From contig NC_135067.1 of NCBI RefSeq assembly GCF_051401765.1, positions 22,811,501 through 22,875,500 on the forward strand: a stretch of DNA of 64,000 nt. The letters are read 5' to 3'. This document shows positions 32,701 to 43,592 of this stretch, piece by piece (positions within the stretch are counted from its first letter, which is position 1; each line of letters opens with the position of its first letter). Below the pieces are notes generated by a model. That model had not been told where the DNA came from. It ran no database searches and was given only the letters and a program-made list of their open reading frames with translations. The translations under genes and the position numbers were made by a program. Origin of the DNA: Calliopsis andreniformis (lineage: Eukaryota > Arthropoda > Insecta > Hymenoptera > Andrenidae).

Positions 32701-35700
32701 TCCTCCCTCACCCCTTTACTCCTCTTCGCAGTCCGACTCAACCCGCTTCGTATCCTCTCCTCCCCTCGGCCCACCGCCACCCCCTTCTCTACACGCCGCC
32801 ACCATCCTCCACCCCATCCACGGCTCCACCGCAACCCCGGGAAAACCCTGGAAAATCCAGCAGCGTACACCTAACTTCACCTTGTATGTACTCTACCTAT
32901 ATGTGAACGTGCGCTCGCGCGATCCGCGTCTCTGTATGCATATATGTACGTGCACCCTATGTATTGCACGGGCTACGCGTACCGCGTACTGGTTACGGCC
33001 GTGTAAAATGCACGCGAGCGCGCGCGCGTACTGTCCATCGCTCCACTCGGAACGCGCGGAACGACTTGCACGAAGGCCAATGGATGTGTCTAATTTCGCA
33101 TACTTTCGAAACAGTGCCGTTTCCAACGCGTTCCTTTCGGGAACGCAACTCCTCGCGAAAAACGGCACGATCCATCGCGCCCGCGCGAACAAACCTAATC
33201 GCGTATTGACGATTTCAAGTGGACGCGCGAACATGCGATAGGCGATAGCTGTCATATTGGGCTGAGAGCGGGAAATCTTTCGAAAGTGTCGCGGGAACAA
33301 CGCGTATGCAGCTTGCAGTCTCCCTCGTAATCCCACGGTTCTGGAAGTATGCAAATTCATTCCTTAACGCACGGCTTTTTCGTTACCTTCCCTAAGTACC
33401 TAAGGTAATATCACGGGCGTGAGCATTGCGGAGTTAAATGTTCCTCTCAGATTTTGCGAAGAATGTAGTTTACCTTCTATATCGATGCCCAAGAGAACCT
33501 TCTGTACGAGTTTCACGGTGATTCCCGCACAGTGGGTCTAATAGACTCTCTCGTTGATCGAGTCGATGTGGCGAGATGCCACGCGTAGCAGCGGCGCCAA
33601 GATGCGCGTACCCGACCACGCGTTGCGTTGTCGTCGTCGTCGTCAAGTGAGTGTTCCGTTTCGCCGATGAAACGTGTTAAAAATAAATACGGCGGTCGTC
33701 GGTTGGTCGATCGTGTGCGTCGAGGGTGCGCGAGGGCGCGCGAGGGCGCGCGAGGGCGAGCAAAGAAAGGGGGAACGACCGAGTTTTTCGAATCGCCGAG
33801 AAATTCACCTCCCCGTTTAACAGTTCCTCGTCATATAATTACAACCGCGCAATTTTCCGCGAAATTATCGAAATCGGCCACGCGTTCCACGCGGGAATCG
33901 GGAGGACCTTTTGTTCGCCCCGCGAATCGCATCGCGATCGTAATCGTCTTTTATTCTACCACTGGCGGTTATCGGCGATCGCGAGCGCGTAACTCGAACG
34001 CGTTAGAAAATAGGTCGAGGAAACTGGCGCGTTCTTTTTGCAAACCAATCGACCACTTGGACGATTCGTTCTCGTGAATTTTTTTTCCCCATCGAAACTT
34101 CATCGCGATCGTCGACGACTACTTGAACAACGCTCAAGCGCTATTTTACATTGGTTTAATTAATCGACTCACAATTTCGCGCCTTTTCGACCATGAGTTT
34201 ACGTGGAACCTAATTACAGATAGGGGGATAAGTGCGGACTACACGCAAGATGTTTTGAAATGGGTGACTTGGATGTGAAACCCTGCGAATATCGTAACTC
34301 TGGCAAAAAGATTCTTAGAGCGATATTCTAGAATTGGAGGTAGGTAAAAAAGGCGTGCAACTTACAGAAATGGTTTCCCGGTCCTGCGTAGTGGTGACCC
34401 TTGTAAGCTGCGAATAGTCCAGGGTTGATTCCAATCTGTGGCAAAAACGGATCCTGTTATTGAAGGCATCCAATGTCAATCATTCTCTACGATACATAGA
34501 TGATATATGTATAATATAAGACACAGGGAAATTCGTGGTACTTCTCTGAAACAACGGCTTTCCAAGATACGGAAATAACGTGAACGCGCTTAATTTAGTT
34601 TCATCGACGTTCAGCGATTTATCCCCGCTCAGAGCAGCCTCAATCTTCTAGAAATTATTACGCGGCAGGCTTATTTCCAACTAGTTTCCGTGCCCGACGA
34701 TAGGATTATTGTCTCGGCGGGCTTTGTTCGCATCGGTCCAGGAGAACCATCGACGACTTCGATCTCCGATCTCCCTCGCTTTGAGTCTTATGCTCCTCCT
34801 CGCCGAAACTTTCGGTCGCGAAACTGTCCGAGGATCGTCGATTATCACACAAAAAGTTAACAACAAATTACTTCAATTCCATAATGATGTATAGTTGGAT
34901 TAAAAATATAGCGTGGTCGTAAAATTAATCGAACGAGTAGACGAAGATTTTTCGAGCACTAGACAAACGAAGTAAGAAGAATATTGGAGGATGAAAAGTT
35001 CAACTTCTTATTATCTGTTTATATTAGGCGGCAGTTCCGCTCGATGCTTCAATTTACATACCACGCTATTACGTTTAGCCCACCTGTACCTATCCCTGCT
35101 TCAGCCACTTGTTCCAAGCTTTTCTACTCGGATAGCAAATATCACGCCGCTTCCGCTTCCGAATCTCTCCGCGAGCTTTAACATCCTGCTTTCTATCTCG
35201 AGGACGCAAGCGTTCGATTCTTTCTCCAACATCGAGACTTTCGAAGGATTCGATGAGTGTACATACACGGGGGCAAGGAGCACATCGTGATCGTCGGTTT
35301 TTGCAGTTCCTTACGGTCAATTCCTTTCCTGACACGGTACACGCGCATGCAGATTTCACGTACACGGTTCTTACCCGTGATTATGCAACGCGGTAGACAC
35401 AGGTGTGGTAGTACCTGTTGCGCAACCACATTATCCTCGCTCTTCGCTCCGTCGGTTGGACAATTAATAACGACAAAGTCCAAGGATACAGGACAGGCAC
35501 GCTGTTAGACGCGTGTCCTCATTGGTTAGGCTGCTGTGGCAGCTTTCGATACAAGGTTTCTCAGGAGAACGCGCACCGATCTTTTTCGTCGTTGCTATGC
35601 TTCCAATTACATTCTGAAACGCTTGCTCTTTTGTCGAGAGAAACCACTTGGAAAGAAAACAAACCTAATTTATTAAAGAAAGGAGAAAAAAAAGAAAGAC

Positions 35701-38700
35701 AAAAACAGCCGAATGTTTCGTACTAAGTCCGTTTGTTTACAAAGCAGAAAAACGAGACACAAGCGAGACACACGCTTACAGCGCAAAGTAAAAGAAATGA
35801 GAAAGATGAAAAAGAGAAAAGAACGATAGTATGTAAGAATCGGTCGAAAGGGACAGGGACAGAGGATGAGAGAAGGTGGCGGCGGGTCTTCGGTCGAAAT
35901 CGCGTTATATCGTTTGTCGCGTACGGGTGGTTGAGTCCTGTCCCTCCGTACATAAAGTACGTATCGCATTAGCGCGTTAACGCCAATGCGTTAGCCGGTC
36001 GGTCGGCGTCGAATGGCGCTTCGACCGGGATAAACGAGGATAAAATGATGGGAAGGGGGTGGTTGGGGTTTGGGATCGAGGGTAGGGTGTGGAATTGTCG
36101 CCGATTGAAAACAACGCGCGTCGATGAGACTCGACCTGGCCTGTGTCTGGGTTACGGGGGTCGGGGTGGGATCGAAATCGAGGGGTGTCCAGGGGTAGAG
36201 GGCCTCGGCGAAGGCCGGCGGACACACACTGGTGTCCCGCTGCGTTCGATTACAACGACGCCCGTAATAACCGAATTGCCCACGGCCCGTTAAAGCGTTT
36301 ACACCGTTTGACGGATGATCGACCACGCTGACTACTCGTTCCGTGTAATATATGAATATGAACCAGCCGCTAACGGACTCCCCCGTCACCGAATCGCGCT
36401 TCCGTCGGATTGTTCTGCGCCGAGGGGCGCGACCGCGAAAAATTCACCGTCCCTGCGATAATCAGCCACTTAAATGACTCTACTCGATGCCTCGTCTAGA
36501 TTCACCTTCCATTCCCAAGGGAACGTAACGCGCAGTGATTTCTCGATTCGCGCGAATCTGAACAGGGTTCTCTCTATAATTGAAGTTAAGTCATTTTTCG
36601 TATCGTGTTTCATTCGGAAAGAGAAGAGGTCGAGCAACGTCGTCGGTAAGTACGACGCGACGGTCTGAAATAGAAAAAGTAGACCGATCGTGATTAGAAG
36701 GGTTCGCGATGGCGAAAGAGCGAAAACTTGAAAGAGAAATACAGGGATCTCGATCGGTGACGTTCGATGAAACGGTGCGACCGGTAGGAACGTGAGCGCG
36801 CACGAATTCGCGCTCGTTACCAACGTCAAGCGTGATAACCGAATTGGGTATGGACCATTAAAGCGATTACGACACCTGACGAACGCGCTACAAACGGCCA
36901 TTTGTCGTCGTTACGTTCCTACCGTCTCGCTACATTCGAGATGGATTTTCCTGCTAACTAGACGCCCGTTATGCCGACGGCTAAACGGATTAATCGTTCT
37001 TCTCGCGCGAAAAACGATGCGACGGAGCCTGAGCTCCTTGCTCGAATTTGCGCTCGAGGAAAGTCGATTAACCAATGACAACGCGGCCAGAGCTGTGCGC
37101 ATCGCGAGGAAACAGCATAGAGTAAAGGGACGATCTGCGACAACTTACTATGATGATGTCGAGGTTGTTGGTAAGGTGATCCGGAAGAACGCGTTTGCTG
37201 ACTTCTTCTTCTGGCATGCCGTCGAATCTGTCGTGCTTCTTCCTTTCTTTGTACGTCTTTGCTCGCTTCTTCGCCTCGGCCAGCTCCGCCCTAGAGCAAA
37301 TCGTCAGCGTCGTTACCTCCAGAGGAGAAATTTACATCCATTTTGCAATCCATTTTGCAATCCATTTTCCAGGGATATTCTTTACGACTTTGCCGCGACC
37401 ATAATTCGTTAAGCATCCCTTGTCAGAGAACAGAGTAGCGTTTTAACCACGTTAGAGTAGCATTCGATTTGCAGCGCAGCGCAGCGCGGTGTGGTTTCGA
37501 TCAAACCATGTAACGAGATTCGCGCTTCGCGTACCAAATCGAGAAATCTCTCCGAATCGATTCGATTTCATTGGGAAGAAACAAAAAATCGCGTGGCCAG
37601 GTTTTTGCTGAAACCGAAGTTCTTTTTCGGCCAGCACGATTTGGCTCGTAAAAATCGGTAAAAATCGAGCATCGCGGCAATTAACTTCAACGATTCGTAT
37701 TTCATCAAACGAATATTTCAAATAATTTCCGTTTCATTATCCATCGATTTAACCCAACCGCGATACTATACTTTTAAACGCGGCCCGTGGTTACAGAGGC
37801 GTTCATTTTTCGACCAATTATTGACAACGATACACTTCGCGCGGAAAAAATTCGTTTCGAAATTGTGCTCGGGCTTCGTCCGTATTTTTGGCTAAAAAGC
37901 TTCGTCCGTCGATAAGCTCGGCTGTGTTTACTTCTCCCCGTTTCTTCGAAGGTACGACGAAACCATCGATCAAATAGCTATAACGCAGTCTAGCCGCTTA
38001 AACTCGCGTCTATCGACCTCGTCGCCTACTTTTATCAGAGAACAAACTGTGTAGCCGTCGGCCACTAACAGTCGTTACTTACCAAAATTGCGTTGCAAAT
38101 ATGCAACCGATTCCGGTCTGGCTCGTTAACGCGATTATCGGATTTAGCGAGCGCGTCGGCAACCAAACGCGACAAAACCTTTGGTCTTCGAACCGTTTAA
38201 TAATCACAACCGTTTTGCGGTGCCCCAGGCATCGTTTCGTGAGAATTTTATCCCCTGCTCTCCGCTTTGGATGTAAAGCTAACTCCGCAGGATAGTTTGC
38301 ATAATGAGCAAGCGATATCTTGGGCCGGGCTTTGCAATTAAGGGGAATTTAAATTCATCAAGGGAACCGGCTAAACGATTCTACTACTCTCGCGTCTCAT
38401 GTGCGACGCGTGCGACGCGTGCTACGACTCTTGTTCATTTTTTGACGAATTACCAAGCATAGCTACCTATGCTTCATTTTTTCGTTTCGTCACAGTATCG
38501 CGAACGGAAGGAGTGTAGCCAGGTTGTGAATACAAATATAGAGCAAAGATTAATAGAGTAATTGAATAACAACGCGTGTCGTTGAACCTTCAGAGCCCCG
38601 TTACATTCCTCCCAGCCACGATACGAAGTTAAGCTCTTACTCTTCGGGGGTGAGAATCATTTCGGATTTTCTTTTGCGTCCTCGCTTCTTAGGCTGATGC

Positions 38701-41700
38701 ACCAGTTGGGGATTCACGTTGCCGTTCATCACGCCGAGGTTCATCTGAAGATGTTGCGGTGGTCCAGAGAGAGGGCCAGGGGGTGTCGAGGTAGGTGTAG
38801 CCAAGGTTGGTTGCCCTCCTGCAGGACACGTCATGTTCTCGGGATTGCCGCAAGGGCTGCTGGCCGTCCTCATGCCACCCATCGACATTTCCTCGTCGAC
38901 GAACGAGTACGGGTCCACTGGGGTCTCGCACTTGATCGCCACCTGGAAAATCGTTGCGTTACTTTTGCTTATTTCCTCGTGCGAATGACTAGAGACTTCA
39001 GTTAGTGCGCCGCGCCGTTAAGTTCGTTGCAGACTTCCAAAGCAATTAGGTCCTTTCGAGGAAAGCGCTCGAATAAGATGCCCAGTGGACACAGATTCGT
39101 CGCAACCCTGCTACGACTATAGTTGCCGAAAGTGATATCGTCGTATCGTCCCAGTGCAGCGGCACGAGTTACAGGCCGAGAATAATTCTTGTAGGACGTC
39201 GAGTGCGAAACGCGCTGAAGCGTACGCTTCAATTATTTCCCACGAAACGCGAACGGGAGATTTTTAACTAGGGTCGCCTAGTTTGTTTCCTTCGACGAGA
39301 GATTTCGCTGAGGCTGTCGGAGGTGGTGTTCCTAGCTCTAAAATTCCGGCAGCTGCAGTGAAATTCATTACGAATTCCTCCGTATTTTTTTATGCGCACC
39401 CGTCCATTCGTTCGTTCGGAAAATAAAATTCGGACGGCACGTAGAACACGTGCCATCATGAACACGTAAACCGGCAATCGTAAAATGTATATTCCAACTG
39501 GTATACGGGCCGAAAATTGTCGGGGTAATAGCGATTGCCGGTGCTCGCTTCTAAAATACACAGCGACCACGGGAGCGACATCTTCGCTCCCGTTTCCCAC
39601 TTTCCTAGGCTCTCGCGAATCCTCCTCGCGAATCCTCCTCGCGAATCCTCCTCGCGAATCCTCCTCGCGGGAAACGCGTGTCACCGTTTCGAAACAATTT
39701 CAGGAAATCTATTTCCTCGGCGAAAGAACGCGACGAAACTTGTCATAACTTTTATGCAAAAATAGTCTCGGACGAATGTGTGCACACGGTCTACCGTCAC
39801 CCACAGATACTGCTCGCGACCTTGAAACGAGCCACGCGATACGAAAGCGGAGAAAGGAAGGGACAGCTTTTATCGGTGGCTGGCAGACGCTGCGACCGAT
39901 TATCTTTCGGCTCTTTAGCCTCGATCTGGGGTTATCTACGAGTTGGCTGACGCGTGCACACGATCAGCTCGCATGAAACCGACGATGATGCCGAAAGATC
40001 GGGACGATATATCTATACGTCGAACGTTTACGCGAAAACTTCCAGAGAATAGGTCGGAGACTGCAAAATCGGGGAGCGGAGGCGTCCCGGCGCCGAAGGG
40101 GGCGTGCTCGATCTCGAACGGTGTCGATAAATTCGAGACGTGTCCACGGTTAACGATTTAATCCAGAAACATCCCTTTCTCCTGTATCTCGACTCCTCGT
40201 TACATCGAACGAAAGTAGGATACGCCGGTGACGAATTTCGGTGAATCGAAATTGTCGAACGGTTTCGGTAGGAGGTCCTCTCGGCGCGGCGTGGCGCGGC
40301 GTGGCGCGGCGTGGCGCGGCGCGGCGCGGCGTGGCGCGGCGCCGCGGAGTTGCGGGACGGGTATTGCTTGAAACGTACTTTTACCCTCTCTCGAGTACCC
40401 GTAACACCGGTTTACCTTGAGAGACGTTGCGAGGATGGTCCAGCTGCTTTTTTCTTTGTTCAGCGTTCAGATTTTCGAAATCGCGAACGAACGGCTTTAG
40501 CGTCTCGCGAATCTCTCTCATTCGGACTGGAACAGGTACGAAAATGACGCGGTGGATCCAGATTCGTTCGCGTGGTTTCTTGTGCCATTACGCGCACCGT
40601 GGACATGCTTGCATAAGAGGACTGTAAAGCTAACATCAAAATGCAAATCGGCCTCGCGGCGTTACGAAAGTAGTCGAAGCGCGATCGCGCGATTTATCGG
40701 CCATAAGAACGTTAGGGAGTCGCTAGAACCAGGGCCCATCGCATATTGTCTTGATTGCCCAATAATTCTCCAGTTTTATTCTAACGATATTTTTCTGTAG
40801 GTGATAACGCTGATTGCTCGGTGTTCTCCATTACGCGACTCTCGATTACTTCAAAGCTAACCGCAACCTTTTACGCGTTTTATTCACGTTGACCTTTTTC
40901 TTTGCTCACGCGTTGACTCACCTCCGTCTTTGCTTGCCTGCGTTTCGCTTAGTTCCCACTCGTTGACGCAGAGTTTCCACTTTATCTCGAAATCCAAAAC
41001 TATATCCCGGCACTCGGTTTCTACTCGGTATCGGTCAGAAAAATCGGAAGGAAATTTGGCGGTGGGAACGAATCGTCACCGTCGGCGATTTCTTCACCCC
41101 GAAAAAGAACATACCATCGAAGAACAGACGTGTACAGAGGAAGATGGAATAATTGAATCGATGAGACGAAGAAAGTAAAAGCTGAAAATTAGGCATTTTT
41201 AAATAATCTGAAAACTATTTAGATTCCAAAGGCAAAGTGAACGAATGCATTCTGGCTCTGAACTCCAATGTGAAAATGTGGTTTTTGTATTTCTACTGTT
41301 CTTCAACTCACCGATTCAATTTCTATTCAGACTATCGACCTGAATCCTCGAAAAAGTGAAGGGAATCCTAGTACGTGATATAAATAAAAAGTGTAGCGGA
41401 AGCAAGTTGCCGGTCATGAAATGACCTAATGCTTGGAAGCAGCGAACGCGAATAGGAAAAACTCACCTGTCCGAGGGTGGAAGCGGTCGAGCCAGGTTGC
41501 TGGGGTTGATGCGCTGTCGCCGATATCGGCGTAAGGGGTGTGTGCGGCGTGTGTGGTGTGTGCGGTGTGTGCGGTGTCAGCGGCGTATGGTACTGCTGAC
41601 TGCTGTCACCGCCTGTGCTCCTCATCTCGAGATCCGGACTTGTCTCGTAACCGTCGTCCCTCGCTTCCTGCTTCACCATCACTCCTGCACGCAAAATTCA

Positions 41701-43592
41701 TAGCCTTTTCAATATTCTTCGTCGAAACCTTAACTCGACGTTCCTTATTTAGCAACCACTTTCGGGAACATATTTTTATCCCTTTTCAAACTTTCTTCCA
41801 CCTTCGCGATTGCGCGCTGTCGCATTTCACGAAAATCGTTTCAATATCGATCGCACGAGACCGAAAACTGCTGCGTTATTTTTCCACCAAGTTATCGCCC
41901 GAGGTGTGTTTTTACCGCGTGAATCAACTTTTTTCGCAAGTGTAAACCGCAAGTGTAAACCGCAAGTGTCTCTCCAACTGGAATAAAAGTTGCCACGCGA
42001 CGTAGGAAAATCCTGCGATCCCCTATCCTTTTTCGGCGACTCGCGATTGCTTTCTACTCTTCTTTCTCCCGCTCTGTTTCCACTTGCTCGAATATTGCTT
42101 CGAGAAATGTATTATTAATGTTTGCCTGAATCTCCCTTCCGCGCGTACTCGAATAATCGCGTCAGAGGTGACTTTCCCTCGTTCTTCGAATTGCCATCGA
42201 TCGTAGCCGCGTCTTTGTGTCGAGTACGGTGAATCTAGTTAATCATTCTCCTCAGAATTTTACCGAAATTCTGCGAACGCACCTGTCGCCAATTCCCGAT
42301 TCTTCTCGAATATTTTTTACGGCCCTTTAGTCTCGGCGATGCGCAAAACCCTTCTAATGTAACGCAGTGTCGCTCTCAGGCAATCGCTGTGTTGTCTCCC
42401 TTTGCAATCGTTACTTCCACCCTGAATCAAACACGAAATCTTGTCCCTCTTTCTGCACCGATTTACGACACCAGTCAAATACGTTTCCTCGCGCCACTCG
42501 AAAATCAACGATGCTCCAAAACTGCCACTCCGTTTTGCAATTAATATTCCTCGCTTCGCGAAGAGTTTCGGGCGAACCGAACGTTAGATCGTATCGGGTC
42601 GTTGGACGAATTTACGCTTGGTCGGTGAAAATCTCTTTCGCGCGAAATTTCGTCGAAAAACGAGAAACGTCGAGTCGAATCTGAAAATGAACGTGGTCGT
42701 AGTAAGCGCCGCGGACATTTTCCGCGATGCCAAACGCATAAGTTTGGCGAAGGAGAGCGAAGCGAGGGGGCGATACGATGCGTGCAGTCGCGTTTTCAAG
42801 GTACAATATACAAAATTAAAATGATATTTGATTCGTTATTCCTTTGTCCGCGTAATCGCGCGATATTGAATTGTCATGAGGCGCGGGAGGAGGCTGGGAC
42901 CTTTTTTTCCCGACCGTACCGAAACTTTCCTGTGAAACGTTTCGCGGTTGGTATTTTCATACGCGCCGCGGACATTTGATAGTTGGAAATTATATTCACA
43001 GGCCGGAGGAAACCGTGTGAGTGTTCGATGTGTCGCGGCCAATCTTCGACAGAGAGCCCTGCCAATAAATTTAATGCGACGCTAATTTAAAACGGGGGAA
43101 ACGTTCCTCCGAATTTTTCAGCGCACTAATTAATTAGTCTCGTTCTTCCTTTATTGCGAAATTCCGTTTTATCTCTGAAAAATATACATTTCCAGTGGAG
43201 GACGCGCTCATGCCTTGTCTATTACCGACTCGTTGTGCAACAGCTTTCATGACAAGAAGTGTTTGTCGAATGTATAACTTTTCGATAGAAAAAATGTGAT
43301 GAAGATCGTCGTATGTTGAAGCGTCGAGAATCATGGATTCAGGCAGGCATTTAATATAGTTTTTTAGACGCCACCTCGAATATGAGATTTAAGTAGAGAA
43401 ATTGGCATAGAATTGTTGTATGAAACACGGTGAATAAGAATTTATTTTTCACGGACAGAATCTACATTTAATTTCCATGCTTGAAGTAATACTAAGGTTT
43501 TTGAAATAAGTTGGATATTCTTACCTTGAGTACCAGAGCAGTTCATCGTCGTTCCGTTCGGTCCACCGTTTTGCACCGGCGATGGGTACGAC
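20804..43592 (-). CDS. Tdg: Thymine DNA glycosylase with AT-hooks and a long Gln-rich tail (5' partial)
   Basis: Eight exons chain in phase: 43592-43525, 41684-41467, 38942-38641, 37290-37149, 34435-34366, 25242-25093, 23018-22876 and 22807-20804 (stop TGA). They give 1,031 residues plus a split first codon. Residues about 205-400 are the family-2 uracil/thymine glycosylase fold. The catalytic loop GINPG (245-249) has the essential Asn, followed by [16 protein letters not shown]. The second signature, [11 protein letters not shown] (368-378), contains the loop that enters the DNA minor groove. TDG removes T or U from G mismatches, and oxidised 5-methylcytosine, in base-excision repair and demethylation. 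Two AT-hooks ([10 protein letters not shown] at 464-473, [10 protein letters not shown] at 495-504) follow the core. Then comes a disordered Gln/His/Pro/Ser tail with a 32-glutamine run. The N-terminal extension has a ThrPro-His repeat and KKRGRKRK. Exon 43592 needs an upstream phase-2 exon not found here; ATG at 43547-43545 is a possible internal start. Confidence 0.95.
21245..21364 (-). repeat. Polyglutamine-coding CAG/CAA repeat in TDG
   Basis: Read on the coding strand: 32 Gln codons, one His, seven Gln codons. CAG and CAA are mixed, which limits slippage. On the plus strand the same bases appear as Leu- or Cys-rich frames, which are artefacts. Confidence 0.95.
23019..25092 (-). other. 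TDG intron (2.1 kb)
   Basis: Intron between the exons ending KEIKE (phase 1) and starting SHILLEKL. Moderately AT-rich, no supported open frame. Confidence 0.85.
26782..26817. repeat. Tandem repeat, GAGCGGGC-type 8-bp unit
   Basis: About four copies of an 8-bp GC-rich unit within the large TDG intron. Confidence 0.8.
27089..27130. repeat. Tandem repeat, 11-bp unit AAGGGGACGGC
   Basis: Four near-perfect copies in the large TDG intron. Confidence 0.85.
29036..29560. repeat. Long polypyrimidine tract (plus strand)
   Basis: Roughly 500 bp dominated by C and T on the plus strand, so polypurine on the TDG sense strand. It ends near a 17-bp motif (29,517-29,533) shared with the second tract. Confidence 0.8.
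29730..29790. repeat. TCG/CCG trinucleotide repeat
   Basis: A run of GTC/GCC/TCG trinucleotides about 60 bp long. Read on the minus strand it gives the poly-Asp frame at 29,540-29,809, which is not a gene. Confidence 0.85.
32208..32267. repeat. Tandem repeat, 13-bp unit GACGCGATTTCTC
   Basis: Four perfect copies plus an 8-bp partial copy in the large TDG intron. Confidence 0.95.
32400..32850. repeat. Second polypyrimidine tract (plus strand)
   Basis: C/T-rich on the plus strand, similar in texture to 29,036-29,560. It contains the shared motif CCACTCATTATAGTTCC. Confidence 0.75.
34436..37148 (-). other. TDG intron (2.7 kb) with a diverged 54-bp duplicate pair
   Basis: Intron immediately upstream of the catalytic GINPG exon. 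No supported coding. Two related segments lie at 36,264-36,317 and 36,832-36,885 (see findings). Confidence 0.8.
37291..38640 (-). other. TDG intron (1.35 kb)
   Basis: Joins the exon ending in LTPE to the exon starting AELAEAKKR; the split codon is GA|G. A consensus donor (TTTTG|GTAAGT) at about 38,087 has no coding-like partner and is left unassigned. Confidence 0.8.
39613..39670. repeat. Tandem repeat, 13-bp unit TCGCGAATCCTCC
   Basis: Four full copies plus a partial TCGCGG. The unit has the same length as the array at 32,208 but a different sequence. Confidence 0.95.
40281..40347. repeat. Tandem repeat, 10-bp unit GTGGCGCGGC
   Basis: About six copies, one with GC in place of GT, followed by GCCGCGG. 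Confidence 0.9.
41524..41594 (-). repeat. 9-bp coding repeat (His-Thr-Pro) in the TDG N-terminal exon
   Basis: Repeated CACACACCG-type units encode [19 protein letters not shown]. The unit length is a multiple of three, so the frame stays open. The segment offers several Thr-Pro sites, possible targets of proline-directed kinases (inference). Confidence 0.8.
41685..43524 (-). other. TDG intron (1.8 kb)
   Basis: Phase-1 intron within NCSGTQ|GVMVKQE. It includes 2.6 copies of a 13-bp unit (CGCAAGTGTAAAC) at about 41,936-41,970. No supported coding. Confidence 0.75.

Larger units (their letters stand above)
25243..34365 (-). other. Large TDG intron (9.1 kb), GC-rich with many simple repeats
   Basis: This intron splits the Trp codon of GPGNHFW. 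No coding exon is supported inside. Features seen: CT run 26,101-26,134; GC-rich 8-bp unit array 26,782-26,817; 11-bp unit array 27,089-27,130; TACG/TACC run about 27,205-27,241; GA run 28,361-28,420; polypyrimidine tracts 29,036-29,560 and 32,400-32,850; TCG/CGT run 29,730-29,790; 10-bp array 31,286-31,326; 13-bp array 32,208-32,267; and 10-bp array 33,723-33,762. Many long open frames on both strands here come from high GC and low complexity. Confidence 0.8.
38943..41466 (-). other. TDG intron (2.5 kb) with two tandem arrays
   Basis: Phase-0 intron between STASTLGQ and VAIKCET. It holds the 13-bp array at 39,613-39,670 and the 10-bp array at 40,281-40,347. No supported coding. Confidence 0.8.

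Noticed and set aside
39613..39670. CRISPR-like repeat pattern
   Set aside because: Units of 13 bp abut directly with no spacers, and the DNA is eukaryotic; this is a minisatellite.
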